Below are positions 44,033 through 52,962 of a DNA stretch of 64,000 nucleotides, piece after piece (positions within the stretch are counted from its first letter, which is position 1; each line of letters begins with the position of its first letter). The stretch covers positions 620,001 through 684,000 of the forward strand of contig NZ_BLZR01000001.1 of assembly GCF_014193895.1 (NCBI RefSeq). Reading direction: 5' to 3'. The notes under the pieces were generated by a model. It worked only from the letters and a program-made list of their open reading frames with translations, was not told the origin of the DNA and did no database searches. The position numbers and the translations under genes are program-made. This DNA comes from Clostridium fungisolvens. Its GTDB lineage: Bacteria > Bacillota > Clostridia > Clostridiales > Clostridiaceae.

Positions 44033-44082
44033 GATGAACCACTTCGTAATAGAATTTATATTTCGGATTGAAGTGTTTCATC
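44033..44082 (-). repeat. Family A element lacking its central hairpin
   Basis: Read in reverse it is GATGAAACACTTCAATCCG then GAATTCTATTACG-like sequence and GAAGTGGTTCATC: the two outer arms of the 24746 copy joined with the inner 45 bases deleted. The arms alone form a compact hairpin downstream of the GH2 gene. Confidence 0.75.
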
Positions 44083-44193
44083 TTTATTCCTTTTGCTTGA
44101 TAAAACAGTGACGCTTTAATGCAAGTCATTTAACAAAACATGACATTAAGATATAATATTAAATAGTTTAAAGACCTAAGGAGAAAAATATGT

Positions 44194-45057
44194 ATGCTTA
44201 AAAAATATTCGTTACTTATTAAAAATATAGCATTAATCTTGTTTGGAAATACCATATATGCTTTAGCAGTTACTATGTTTATTCTTCCAACTGGACTAAT
44301 AACAGGAGGTACTACCGGATTAGCTTTGTTGTTTTACCATCAGTTTAGTATCCCTATAGCTATGTTTGTATCTGCTTTTAATGTAAGTATGTTTATATTA
44401 GGAGGATTAGTACTTGGCAGAAAGTTTGCATTAACAACTTTAATAAGTACTTTTTATTATCCTTTTGTACTTGGAGTGCTACAAAACATTGGGTATTTAA
44501 AGAATATGACTTCTGATCATTTGCTATCAACAATTTATGCAGGTATAATGATTGGATTTAGTATAGGCATAGTGATAAAAGCAGGTGCCTCTACAGGAGG
44601 GATGGACATACCGCCTCTTGTATTGAATAAAAAACTTGGGCTTCCAGTATCAGTGGTAATGTACTCATTAGACTTTACTATACTTCTGTCTCAAATGCTT
44701 TTTGCAAACAAAGAACAAGTTTTATATGGAATTTTACTAGTATTAATTTATACTGTGGTACTTGATAAAGTGCTGTTACTTGGACAGTCTAGAACTCAGG
44801 TGAAAATTATAAGTGATAAGTATGAAGAAATCAATCAGATGATTATTAAGTACCTTGATAGGGGATCAACCTTAATTCATGCTGAAACTGGGTATTTCCA
44901 TAATGATAATTTGGTAGTTCTTACTGTTATATCAAATCGTGAATTATCAAAATTGAATGAGATGGTTTTATCCATAGATCCAAAGGCATTTATGGTTATA
45001 AATAGGGTCAATGAGGTAAAAGGTCGTGGGTTTAGTATGGAAAAGCATTATGTGTAG
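44194..45057 (+). CDS. YitT-family membrane protein
   Basis: Protein of 287 residues with about five membrane helices in the first 200 residues (GNTIYALAVTMFILPTGLITGGTTGLALL in parts, and AGASTGGMDIPPLVLNKKLGLPVS) and a C-terminal DUF2179 domain (about 205-285; IISDKYEEINQMIIKYLDRG through AFMVINRVNEVKGRGF). The family is widespread in Firmicutes and of unknown biochemical role; some members affect cysteine or sporulation traits. It is monocistronic and ends at a terminator shared with greA. Confidence 0.9.
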   Translation: MLKKYSLLIKNIALILFGNTIYALAVTMFILPTGLITGGTTGLALLFYHQFSIPIAMFVSAFNVSMFILGGLVLGRKFALTTLISTFYYPFVLGVLQNIGYLKNMTSDHLLSTIYAGIMIGFSIGIVIKAGASTGGMDIPPLVLNKKLGLPVSVVMYSLDFTILLSQMLFANKEQVLYGILLVLIYTVVLDKVLLLGQSRTQVKIISDKYEEINQMIIKYLDRGSTLIHAETGYFHNDNLVVLTVISNRELSKLNEMVLSIDPKAFMVINRVNEVKGRGFSMEKHYV

Positions 45058-45128
45058 ATATTTTTTGTAGCGATGTAAGGCTTTAATAAGTATATAATTT
45101 AATAGTGCTAATTAAATTTGGACAGAAT

Positions 45129-45172
45129 AAAAATCATGTGTGAAGTTACTATATCTTCATACATGATTTTTT
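45129..45172. terminator. Bidirectional terminator between yitT-like and greA
   Basis: A 17-bp stem with one wobble (45129-45145 with 45155-45171), A run on the left and T run on the right. Confidence 0.92.
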
Positions 45173-45193
45173 CTATAATTGCAATTAGTTTTG

Positions 45194-45664
45194 TTATTCA
45201 TGCAATACTTCTAATATTTCTATATTATAATTTTCTCCAGGAGCATTAACTTCAACTACATCTCCAGCTTTCTTGCCTGATAAAGCTTTTCCTAAGTCAG
45301 ATTCGATACTTATCTTCATGTTATCAGGATCTAAATCCATTGTAGTTACTAAGGTTACAACGGTCTCGAAATCATCTTCTATGAATTTAACTTTAGCTTT
45401 ACTATTAAGTCCTAATACTGATTTATCTATGCTTTCGTCATCTACAATAATGGCTGTTGAGATCATAGTCATTAAGTACTGAATTCTATTATCATTTTCT
45501 CTATAGTTAGCACAAGCTTCTTTGTATTCTGCATTTTCCGATCTATCACCATGTGCAGCAGCTTCTAGTTTTTCTCTTGCAATTTCAGCTCTTTTGGTAG
45601 TCAGTCTATATTCTAATTCTTCTTGTAATTTCCTCATATTTTCAGCTGTTAATGTGTTATTCAT
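45194..45664 (-). CDS. greA: Transcription elongation factor GreA
   Basis: Protein of 156 residues, the usual GreA length. It stimulates RNA cleavage by stalled RNA polymerase. The N-terminal coiled coil carries EELEYRLTTKRAEIAREKLEAAAHGDRSENAEY in pieces, with the acidic tip DRSENAEYKEA that inserts into the polymerase channel. The C-terminal FKBP-like domain has DLGKALSGKKAGDVVEVNAPG. It is isolated from the usual lysS partner, so this may be a second GreA-type protein of the cell. The ATG has a GGAGG site upstream. Confidence 0.92.
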   Translation of the reverse strand: MNNTLTAENMRKLQEELEYRLTTKRAEIAREKLEAAAHGDRSENAEYKEACANYRENDNRIQYLMTMISTAIIVDDESIDKSVLGLNSKAKVKFIEDDFETVVTLVTTMDLDPDNMKISIESDLGKALSGKKAGDVVEVNAPGENYNIEILEVLHE

Positions 45665-45983
45665 AAAATAAGTTATCCTCCAATGAAATTATTATATTAA
45701 TATTATATAGCATTTCAGAAAAAACAAAAGACAGTCTTCTAATTTATGAATAGTTTATTTTGAAACTGTATGGAAAAGATGGATTTATTAGAAATAGGCT
45801 TATAGTAAGCTGATAAGGTACTATTATTTATTAGTAACATAAATCAACCTTTCGGTTGATTACAGATATATGGTCTAGAGCGTAATATTTATATCAGAGG
45901 TGATGATGATGGAAAAATATTACAAGTAGGAGGGCGCAGGTGAAGATAGTTTGAAAAGTAAATATAAAGTAGTATGAAGCTAA
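45665..45983. other. Intergenic stretch without recognisable gene
   Basis: It holds a small perfect hairpin (AATCAACC with GGTTGATT, 45842-45861) and short start-stop frames of under ten codons behind ribosome-like sites near 45900-45950. I see no supported gene. Confidence 0.5.
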
Positions 45984-46013
45984 TTGACTGTCTGTGGTAA
46001 AAAATGGTATTAT
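45984..46013 (+). promoter_or_regulatory. Promoter of the RAT-controlled AraC-GH39 unit
   Basis: TTGACT (45984-45989) and TATTAT (46008-46013) with an 18-base spacer. Transcription would start near 46020, about 35 bases before the RAT site. Confidence 0.6.
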
Positions 46014-46053
46014 GTTCTTATAGCTGTATATTAAATACTTATATGTGATTGTT

Positions 46054-46083
46054 GGATTGTAACTGACTTGATCAGGCTAGACC
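46054..46083 (+). promoter_or_regulatory. RAT site (BglG/LicT-type antiterminator RNA target) 1
   Basis: GGATTGTAACTG, a six-base loop, then TCAGGCTAGACC. This is the ribonucleic antiterminator consensus (GGATTGTTACTG...CAGGCAAAACC) with its two bulged parts. It overlaps the left arm of a terminator at its 3' end, so a bound, dimeric antiterminator protein would block termination. No BglG/LicT-type gene is in the window. The next gene is the AraC-GH39 fusion. Confidence 0.85.
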
Positions 46084-46138
46084 TTCATTGATAAGAAGCA
46101 GGATGAAACCTACCTCTTTATTAATAGAGGTCTTTTTT
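46079..46138 (+). terminator. RAT-controlled terminator 1
   Basis: AGACCTTCATTGA (from 46079) can pair with TTAATAGAGGTCT (to 46132), excluding the RAT fold; a nested perfect hairpin ACCTCT/AGAGGT (46112-46131) also precedes the six T. The T run doubles as the left end of a family B element. Confidence 0.8.
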
Positions 46139-46226
46139 ACTGTATAAGAAAATATAAAGTTTTTATTCTATCTAAATCTACATATTTCAAATGGGTTAGA
46201 AGTTTTTATGGCTATACAGTAAAAAA
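46133..46226 (+). repeat. 94-bp inverted-repeat element, family B, copy 1
   Basis: Perfect 14-bp terminal inverted repeats: TTTTTTACTGTATA (46133-46146) and TATACAGTAAAAAA (46213-46226). The interior shares AAAATATAAA, CATATTTCAA-like and TTAGAAGTTTTTATGG with the copy at 52957. It codes for nothing. It resembles a tiny non-autonomous mobile element or a repeat that spreads into terminator T-tracts. Confidence 0.85.
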
Positions 46227-46285
46227 TAAAACTTATTCGCCTGCCAAATTTTCCTCATATGCATTCGGAAAGGCAGATGCGCAAA

Positions 46286-46320
46286 AAAATTATTGAAGAA
46301 AGTCGCTTCAGCAATTTTTT
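46286..46320 (+). terminator. Second terminator-like hairpin before AraC-GH39
   Basis: AAAAATTATTGAAG pairs with CTTCAGCAATTTTT with two mismatches around a seven-base loop, followed by TTTTTTACAGTAAAGG, a partial family B end. It lies in the leader about 65 bases before the gene start. Confidence 0.55.
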
Positions 46321-46382
46321 ACAGTAAAGGAAAGTCAAAGTCTTTATTCAAAATAGACTATAGATATAATGGAGGGAGATTA

Positions 46383-48851
46383 ATGAGATATACAAATGAG
46401 ATTATAGATACCATAGGAGAAATTCCAGTTAAACTATATATTGAAAGCATTAAAAACTCGAGCTACTACTTAAATCCAAAGCTAATTTTGATATTTGTTA
46501 TTAAAGGTGAAATTCTTATAAAGCAAGAAGACAAAACATATAAACTAAGAGAAGAGGATGTTATTTTAATTAATCCAAATATAATGTACAGTATAGATAG
46601 TTCAAGTACTAATCAAATCTACATTTTAGAAATAGATTATAAATATTTTAATAACTTATATAATAACTTTAGTGATTTAATATTTGAATTAAACTCATTA
46701 AATATTGATGAAACCAATATGGAAGACTATAAAAGCATTAAAAATATAATTATAAAGCTGCTAGAAGTATGTTTAAATAAGGAAAATGGATATTTATTAA
46801 TGGCCAAACAGTTAATAATGGAACTTATAGTACGATTAATTAATAAATTTACTATTGATAAAACAGAGAATACATTCTCCATAAATCATGATGATGAGAG
46901 GATAAATAGTATTATAAAGTTTGTACTTACTCATTATAAAGAAAAAATAAGTTTACAGGATATTTCACAATATATGCATTTAAATTCCCAATATATATCT
47001 AGATATTTTTCAAAACAAATGGGGATTCCTCTAAATGCTTTTATTAGTAATGTACGATTAGAGGAGTCTATAAAAGACTTGGTACTATCAGATAAAAAAG
47101 TTACTTTTATAGCATTAGAAAACGGATTTCCAAATTTAAAATCTTACTTTAAGGCGTTTAAAGAAATCTATGGTATGACTCCTTCAAAATATAGGAATAT
47201 TTATTTAAATGAAATAAGAGAAAATTCACTGGAATTAGATTTTTCTAAATTTAATTTAGAGAATATATCTAATCATGAAAACGATAAACTTAGATTATTA
47301 CCTGAAAAAAAGCAAAGCTATGTAATTGAATTAAATTCTTCAGTTGAAACTTTTAAAAAGAGCTGGAAAAAGGTTTTAGCTTTTGGAAGGGCTGCAGAAG
47401 GTATGAGGGAAGAACTAAGAAATCAATTGAGATTGGTTCAAAAAGATATAGGCTTTGAATATGTTAGGTTTCATGGAATACTTTCTGATGAGATGAGGCT
47501 TTATAGTGAAGACGGTCAGGGGAATGCGGAATATAACTTTACTTATGTTGATGAGCTTATAGATTTTTTATTGGAGATAAAGCTTAAACCATTCATAGAA
47601 CTTGGGTATATGCCTGACCAACTTGCAGCTGAAAAGAAATATATATTTGCATGGAAGGCTAATATAAGTTTTCCTAAAAGTATAAATAAGTGGAACAAGC
47701 TGATAAAAACTTTTGTGAAGCATCTTATAGAAAGATATGGTCGAAATGAAGTACAAACTTGGTATTTTCAAATTTGTGACCAATGGAGTTACTTCAATAA
47801 TGAAGATAGGAGGTATTTTGAATTCTTTAGAGAAACTTACAGTAGTGTGAAGCAGGTTGAAACAAAGCTGAGAGTTGGAGGAACATTTGATCTACAGCTT
47901 TTGGAAAGTTATAGTTGCTATTTAAAAGATGAAAGGATAGCATTAGACTTTATTGCTGTAAGAACTTATTCACTATTGCCAATTGGAAAATCAGATTCAC
48001 TTGAACTTATTAATAAGTTTGGAAAGGTGTCAGATGATGAGCTGATACTTCAGAATTCAATAGATTATTGTTTATATGCTAATGAAAGTTTTATTATTGA
48101 GTATATAGATAGTTTTGTTAATAAGATAGACAAGCATAAAATAGATATAAAAGAGTTTTTTATTTCTGAATGGAATACTACTCCAAGCCAAAAAGATTTA
48201 ATACATGATACATGTTTCAAGGCTTCATTCTTCGTAAAAAATATTATTGCTAATTTTAATAAAGTTAATGGTATGGCATACTGGTCATTTAGTGATATAT
48301 TTGAAGAAACTAAGGCAAGTAACAATATCTTTCATGGAGGACTTGGCTTTATAACTAACAATGGAATAAAGAAGCCAATCTATTACGCCTATCAACTTAT
48401 GAATAGATTAGGAAATAGCATAATAAGAAAAGAAAATGATTTCATAGCCACTAAGAATATCAATAATTCCATTCAGATTTTAGCATTTAACTATTGTCAT
48501 TTTATCGATGATAAAAAGCAATGCCATTCAAAAGATATTACTTTAAAAGATAGATATCATGTTTTTGATGAGAAAAATAAAAATATAAGCTTTGCTTTAA
48601 AAGGATTGTCTGGAGAGGTAGTTGTGAAAACCTACAGAATTAATAAAGAAAATGGATCTGCCTATGACGAATGGCTTAGAATTGGTGCACCAAATTCCAT
48701 GGAAACTGATGAACTTAATTATATTAAAAATAAATCAATATTTGGATATAGAATGAAGAGTATTGATATCAACGGTGATTTAATAATAAATGAAAAGATG
48801 GAGCCACACGAAGTTATATTAATTGAGATTATACCTGTTAAAAATAGCTAA
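46383..48851 (+). CDS. AraC-family regulator fused to a GH39-like domain lacking the acid/base Glu
   Basis: Protein of 822 residues. A cupin-like segment (about 1-120; KGEILIKQEDKTYKLREEDV) and two helix-turn-helix units (about 175-272; ISLQDISQYMHLNSQYISRYF and VTFIALENGFPNLKSYFKAF) form an AraC regulator. From about 318 to 790 it is plainly a GH39 beta-xylosidase fold: GRAAEGMREELRNQLRLVQ, GFEYVRFHGILSDEM, KPFIELGYMPDQLA. In GH39 enzymes the next motif is WYFEVWNEP; here it reads WYFQICDQW, with Gln467 in place of the acid/base Glu. The nucleophile position Glu596 in FFISEWNTT is kept. The domain is thus probably a sugar sensor and not an enzyme. The frame extends upstream to a TTG, but the ATG after GGAGGGAGATTA is the start. 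RAT control lies upstream. Confidence 0.88.
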   Translation: MRYTNEIIDTIGEIPVKLYIESIKNSSYYLNPKLILIFVIKGEILIKQEDKTYKLREEDVILINPNIMYSIDSSSTNQIYILEIDYKYFNNLYNNFSDLIFELNSLNIDETNMEDYKSIKNIIIKLLEVCLNKENGYLLMAKQLIMELIVRLINKFTIDKTENTFSINHDDERINSIIKFVLTHYKEKISLQDISQYMHLNSQYISRYFSKQMGIPLNAFISNVRLEESIKDLVLSDKKVTFIALENGFPNLKSYFKAFKEIYGMTPSKYRNIYLNEIRENSLELDFSKFNLENISNHENDKLRLLPEKKQSYVIELNSSVETFKKSWKKVLAFGRAAEGMREELRNQLRLVQKDIGFEYVRFHGILSDEMRLYSEDGQGNAEYNFTYVDELIDFLLEIKLKPFIELGYMPDQLAAEKKYIFAWKANISFPKSINKWNKLIKTFVKHLIERYGRNEVQTWYFQICDQWSYFNNEDRRYFEFFRETYSSVKQVETKLRVGGTFDLQLLESYSCYLKDERIALDFIAVRTYSLLPIGKSDSLELINKFGKVSDDELILQNSIDYCLYANESFIIEYIDSFVNKIDKHKIDIKEFFISEWNTTPSQKDLIHDTCFKASFFVKNIIANFNKVNGMAYWSFSDIFEETKASNNIFHGGLGFITNNGIKKPIYYAYQLMNRLGNSIIRKENDFIATKNINNSIQILAFNYCHFIDDKKQCHSKDITLKDRYHVFDEKNKNISFALKGLSGEVVVKTYRINKENGSAYDEWLRIGAPNSMETDELNYIKNKSIFGYRMKSIDINGDLIINEKMEPHEVILIEIIPVKNS

Positions 48852-48890
48852 ATATATTAATTGAGTAGCAAGAAAAAAAGTAAATATAAT

Positions 48891-48926
48891 AAAAAATAGA
48901 GTGTTGTAAATACACTCTATTTTTTA
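48891..48926 (+). terminator. Intrinsic terminator after AraC-GH39
   Basis: A 14-bp perfect stem (48891-48904 with 48912-48925) with a seven-base loop and T run. A solo family B end (TTTTTTACTGTAA, 48948-48960) follows; the rest of the gap to the sortase gene is AT-rich with nothing recognised. Confidence 0.9.
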
Positions 48927-49169
48927 TTATATAGAAAGCTTCAGAACTTTTTTACTGTAAAGAAGGTATATAATATTATTCCATTTTTTGACTTTTAAGT
49001 AGTAAAAATAATTAAAGTTTTTTAGTTTATAAAAAATAAGGCAAGAAACAATAATAAAACGGTATGTAAAAATCCATAAATGGAAAGCTTTACAATTGTA
49101 TGAAATATATAATTAATTTGCTGAGAAGTTATGGAGGCTTGGTATTTTAAAATTGGTCAGGAGACATAT

Positions 49170-49967
49170 ATGGTTAATAATAATGAAAAAGATAATGAAG
49201 GTAAATTAAACAAAACAGATTTTAAGAAGAAAGCTTCCATTAGAAGCGCTCTAAAAGTAATTATGGTATTAATTTGTGCAGGTACCTTTTTATATTCGGC
49301 ATATAGTTTATACATTATAGGGAGTGAGTATAAGAAAGGTACTGATGAATACAGGGATTTACAAAAGTATGTTGAGGAGGTTCCTGCTAACAGCAAATCC
49401 ACAAAAGCTTGGAAGATAGACTTTGATAATCTTAAAGCGATAAATAGTGATATTGTTGCATGGATTCATTTTGAGAGTATTGGAATTGACTATCCTATTG
49501 TGAAAGGTACAGATAATAACTTTTATTTAAAGCACACCTTCAAGAAGGAGGAAAACAAAGCAGGAAGTATTTTTATGGATTATGAAAATAATAGCCAGTT
49601 TAAAGACTTACATACCACAATATATGGTCATAATCTGAAGAATTCATCAATGTTTAGTGCCTTAATGAAGTATAAAGATAAAGACTTTTATGTGTCCAAT
49701 CCTTATTTCTGGATTTATACTCCAAATGGGGATCTAAAATGTGAAATTTTTTCTTGTTATATAACAGGAAGTACTAGTGAGAGCTATAATAAGAGTTTTA
49801 CCACAAGAGATGAATATGATAAATTCTTAAAAACTTTAAAGAAAAACTCTATTTATGATACTGGAGTAGAGGTTACTGTAGATGATAAAGTATTGAGTTT
49901 ATCAACTTGTACAAATTCGGATAAAGATAGCCGAATAATTGTACATGCTAAGGTTTTGAAACAGTAA
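49170..49967 (+). CDS. srtB: Class B sortase
   Basis: Membrane transpeptidase of 265 residues that joins sorting-signal proteins to the cell wall. One N-terminal helix (about 28-50) anchors it. The class B features are DYPIVKGTDNNFYLKHTF, catalytic His154 in TIYGHNLKNSSMF, Cys247 in LSLSTCTNS, and Arg in DSRIIVHAKV. The frame opens at 49131, but the ATG at 49170 sits behind TCAGGAGACATAT and is the start. The next gene encodes an SPQTG-ended surface esterase. Clostridioides difficile SrtB is known to use (S/N/P)PxTG signals, so the two genes look like an enzyme and its substrate. Confidence 0.92.
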   Translation: MVNNNEKDNEGKLNKTDFKKKASIRSALKVIMVLICAGTFLYSAYSLYIIGSEYKKGTDEYRDLQKYVEEVPANSKSTKAWKIDFDNLKAINSDIVAWIHFESIGIDYPIVKGTDNNFYLKHTFKKEENKAGSIFMDYENNSQFKDLHTTIYGHNLKNSSMFSALMKYKDKDFYVSNPYFWIYTPNGDLKCEIFSCYITGSTSESYNKSFTTRDEYDKFLKTLKKNSIYDTGVEVTVDDKVLSLSTCTNSDKDSRIIVHAKVLKQ

Positions 49968-50155
49968 TCATACAGTTGAATACATCCATAATTTGTTGAA
50001 ATTAAAATTATATTAGTTTTGACAGCTAGAAAAATAATATTGACTATAACTGAAAATTAATAAAATAAGCTAGATATTAAATAAGTACTTTATGATCATT
50101 GATATAGATTTTAAAGTAAAAAAAGGTTTAAAAGCCTGAGATATGGGGGGTAAAA

Positions 50156-52906
50156 ATGGCAAGTATATTTAAACGTGGTGGAAAGCTAATGCTTGCAGTT
50201 ATTTTAGCAAGCGTAATGGTGGCTTCTCCAGTGAGAAGTGTCTTTGCTGCAGAAGCTCAAGCAACATCTTACCGTACAGTTACTGAGGTGTTTGACTGGG
50301 GATCAGCAACAACAAAGGTCATTGTTGACTTAGGTAAGAAAGTAGATAAAGGTTCAGTTGGTACAGATACTTTCAAAGTACATGTATTGAGAACTGATAC
50401 TAGATCAAATACTGCGATTACTGGTGCTGCAGAAGGTGATCGAACTATTACTAAAGCATATGTTTCAGATAAGGACGGTAATGCTGTTGATAGTGGCAAT
50501 TATGCAGTGCTCGAAATGAGTGTTGGTCCTGATGATACTTTAAGTTCTCCAATTAATTTTAGTTTGACAACATTTATGAATGGGTGGGTTAAATGTGATT
50601 ACACGATAACTCAACAAAAGGATATTGCATCAAGTTCGGGGACAATCTCAGGACTAGTTGTTAATACTTCTGCCGGAGATATTAAACCTATTGTCGATAG
50701 TTTTAAACTTGGACAAGCAACCTATGACAATGTTACTTTACATTATTCAAACTATACACCTGAAAAAGATAATAACAAACATCCATTAGTTATATGGCTT
50801 CATGGTATGGGAGAAGGCGGAACAGATGGATTACTTCCTATCACAGCAAATAAGGCAGACAACTTTGCTTCAAAGCAAATGCAAGCATATTTTGGAGGAG
50901 CTTATGTTCTAGCACCTCAAACTCCAAGCTTCTGGATGGATGGATTTAATGGATTTGGAGATGGAACTTCAAAATACGAAAATGCACTTATGTCGCTAAT
51001 TAAAGATTACGTTGCAAACAATAAAGACATTGACACAAGCAGAATTTACATCGGTGGAGATTCTAACGGTGGATATATGACAATGCTTATGGCAAGAGAT
51101 TATACAGATTATTTTGCAGCTGCATTTCCAACTTGTGAAGCTTTAAAGGATACTTTAATAAAGGATTCAGATATTGAGAAGATGAAGAACCTTCCAATAT
51201 GGTTTACTGCAGCTAAAACAGATACTACAGTTCCAATAAATGACTATGTAGTTCCAACTTATAATCGTTTAGTGAAGGCTGGAGCTAAAAATGCTCATTT
51301 ATCATTATTTGATAAGGTAGTTGATACAACTGGTTTATATAAAAAGGCAGATGGATCACCATATGAATATATGGGTCACTGGTCATGGATTTATGTGTAT
51401 AATAACCAATGCACAGATACAATTAACGGAAAAAGTACAACAATAATGGAATGGTTAGCTAGTCAAGCTAAAGTTAAGTCTACTAGTTATTCAACAGTTA
51501 CTGAAGTACAAGACTGGGGACCAGCAATCACAAAAGTAATCGTTAACTTAGGGCAAAAGGTAGATCAAGGCTTAATAGCTACTGATACATTTAAGGTTCA
51601 TGTTCTAAGAACTGAAAATAGACCAAACACTTTAATGCTAGGTGCTGCAGAAGGCGATCGTAAAGTTACAAGGGCTTATGTTTCTGATAAGGATGGAAAT
51701 GCTGTGGCTAGCGGTAGCTACGCAGTTCTTGAAATGGAAATCGGTCCAGATCTAGCTTTAGGTTCACCAATGAACTACAGTTTATCTAATGGATTAAATG
51801 GATGGGTAACTTCTAATTACACAATTACTCAACAAAGAGATATAACTTCTAATTCACAAACAATCAGAGGTTTAGTAGGAAATGTATATGCAGGTGGAAC
51901 CAAGATACTTGCAGACCAATTTACTACTTCACAAGGAACTTACGATAATATTACGCTACACTATGCAAGCTTTGCGCCAGCAAAGGATAGCAAAAAACAT
52001 CCATTAGTAATTTGGTTACATGGTGCAGGAGAAGGTGGAACTGATGGTCTTCTTCCAATCATGGGCAATAAGGCTGTAAACTTTGCATCACCTGAAATGC
52101 AAAAATATTTTGAGGGAGCATATGTATTAGCACCACAAGCACCAACTTTCTGGATGGATGGTTTAAATGGCGGTAGAGGAGATGGAACTTCAAAATATGA
52201 AAAAGCTCTTATGTCTTTGATAAAAGAGTATGTTGCTAATAACAAGGATATTGATACAAATAGAGTATACATTGGTGGAGACTCTAACGGTGGATATATG
52301 ACAATGGTTATGGCTAGAGACTATACAGATTACTTTGCAGCTGCATTCCCAACCTGTGAAGCTTTAAAAGATACATTAATAACTGATGCTGATATACAAA
52401 AATTAAAAAATATTCCATTATGGTTTACTGCTTCAAAAACAGATACAACAGTTCCTGTAAATAGCTTTATGGTTCCAACTTACGAACGTTTAGTAAAAGC
52501 TGGAGCAAAGAACGTTCATATGACATTATTAGAAAAGGTACTTGATACTACAGGTTTATACAAAAAAGCAGATGGTACACCATATGAATACATGGGGCAT
52601 TGGTCATGGATATATGTATACAATAATCAATGTGTAGATACAATCAATGGAAAGAGCACAACAATTATGGAATGGTTAGCTGCTCAAGCAATAAGCAAAG
52701 CAGTACCAACAACACCAACACAAACAGCACCAACACAAACAACATCAACAAATACTAGTTCAACTACAACATCAGTAAGTAGTACTAGTACAACTTCACC
52801 ACAAACTGGTGATTCAGCACCAATATTACCTTTAACATTACTAATGGCAGCTTCTGTTGCAGGTGGATATGTGCTATTAAGAAAAAAAGGTGTAAAGCAA
52901 CAATAA
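50156..52906 (+). CDS. Cell-wall-anchored tandem esterase with SPQTG sorting signal
   Basis: Protein of 916 residues with a signal peptide (about 1-32). It is an internal duplication: each half has an Ig-like N-terminal domain (EVFDWGSATTKVIVDLGKKVD; EVQDWGPAITKVIVNLGQKVD) and an alpha/beta-hydrolase of the PHB-depolymerase/carbohydrate-esterase kind. Catalytic serines are Ser303 and Ser710, each in GGDSNGGYMT; the acid lies in TDTTVP, and GHWSW carries the His. A Thr/Ser/Gln-rich linker (about 845-880) leads to SPQTG (881-885), a hydrophobic helix and RKKGVKQQ, a complete sorting signal. It may remove acetyl or feruloyl groups from plant polysaccharide at the cell surface; the substrate is not shown. 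The sortase B gene precedes it. Confidence 0.9.
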   Translation: MASIFKRGGKLMLAVILASVMVASPVRSVFAAEAQATSYRTVTEVFDWGSATTKVIVDLGKKVDKGSVGTDTFKVHVLRTDTRSNTAITGAAEGDRTITKAYVSDKDGNAVDSGNYAVLEMSVGPDDTLSSPINFSLTTFMNGWVKCDYTITQQKDIASSSGTISGLVVNTSAGDIKPIVDSFKLGQATYDNVTLHYSNYTPEKDNNKHPLVIWLHGMGEGGTDGLLPITANKADNFASKQMQAYFGGAYVLAPQTPSFWMDGFNGFGDGTSKYENALMSLIKDYVANNKDIDTSRIYIGGDSNGGYMTMLMARDYTDYFAAAFPTCEALKDTLIKDSDIEKMKNLPIWFTAAKTDTTVPINDYVVPTYNRLVKAGAKNAHLSLFDKVVDTTGLYKKADGSPYEYMGHWSWIYVYNNQCTDTINGKSTTIMEWLASQAKVKSTSYSTVTEVQDWGPAITKVIVNLGQKVDQGLIATDTFKVHVLRTENRPNTLMLGAAEGDRKVTRAYVSDKDGNAVASGSYAVLEMEIGPDLALGSPMNYSLSNGLNGWVTSNYTITQQRDITSNSQTIRGLVGNVYAGGTKILADQFTTSQGTYDNITLHYASFAPAKDSKKHPLVIWLHGAGEGGTDGLLPIMGNKAVNFASPEMQKYFEGAYVLAPQAPTFWMDGLNGGRGDGTSKYEKALMSLIKEYVANNKDIDTNRVYIGGDSNGGYMTMVMARDYTDYFAAAFPTCEALKDTLITDADIQKLKNIPLWFTASKTDTTVPVNSFMVPTYERLVKAGAKNVHMTLLEKVLDTTGLYKKADGTPYEYMGHWSWIYVYNNQCVDTINGKSTTIMEWLAAQAISKAVPTTPTQTAPTQTTSTNTSSTTTSVSSTSTTSPQTGDSAPILPLTLLMAASVAGGYVLLRKKGVKQQ

Positions 52907-52930
52907 TATATATGTAACAAAAACAAGAAG

Positions 52931-52962
52931 AGTGAATTCTGTAGCGCAGAGTTCACTTTTTT
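52931..52962 (+). terminator. Intrinsic terminator after the esterase gene
   Basis: An 11-bp stem with one wobble (52931-52941 with 52947-52957, loop TAGCG) and six T. Its T run is the left end of a family B element. Confidence 0.92.

Noticed and set aside
28098..44110. Shared TTTGCTTGATAAAA stretch near 28103 and 44092
   Set aside because: The match is short and in AT-rich DNA with no matching flanks, so it is likely chance or a trace of a repeat I cannot define.
45900..45960. Tiny frames behind AGGTGATGATG and AGGAGGGCG as possible small peptides
   Set aside because: They encode under ten residues and stop at once; no support as genes.
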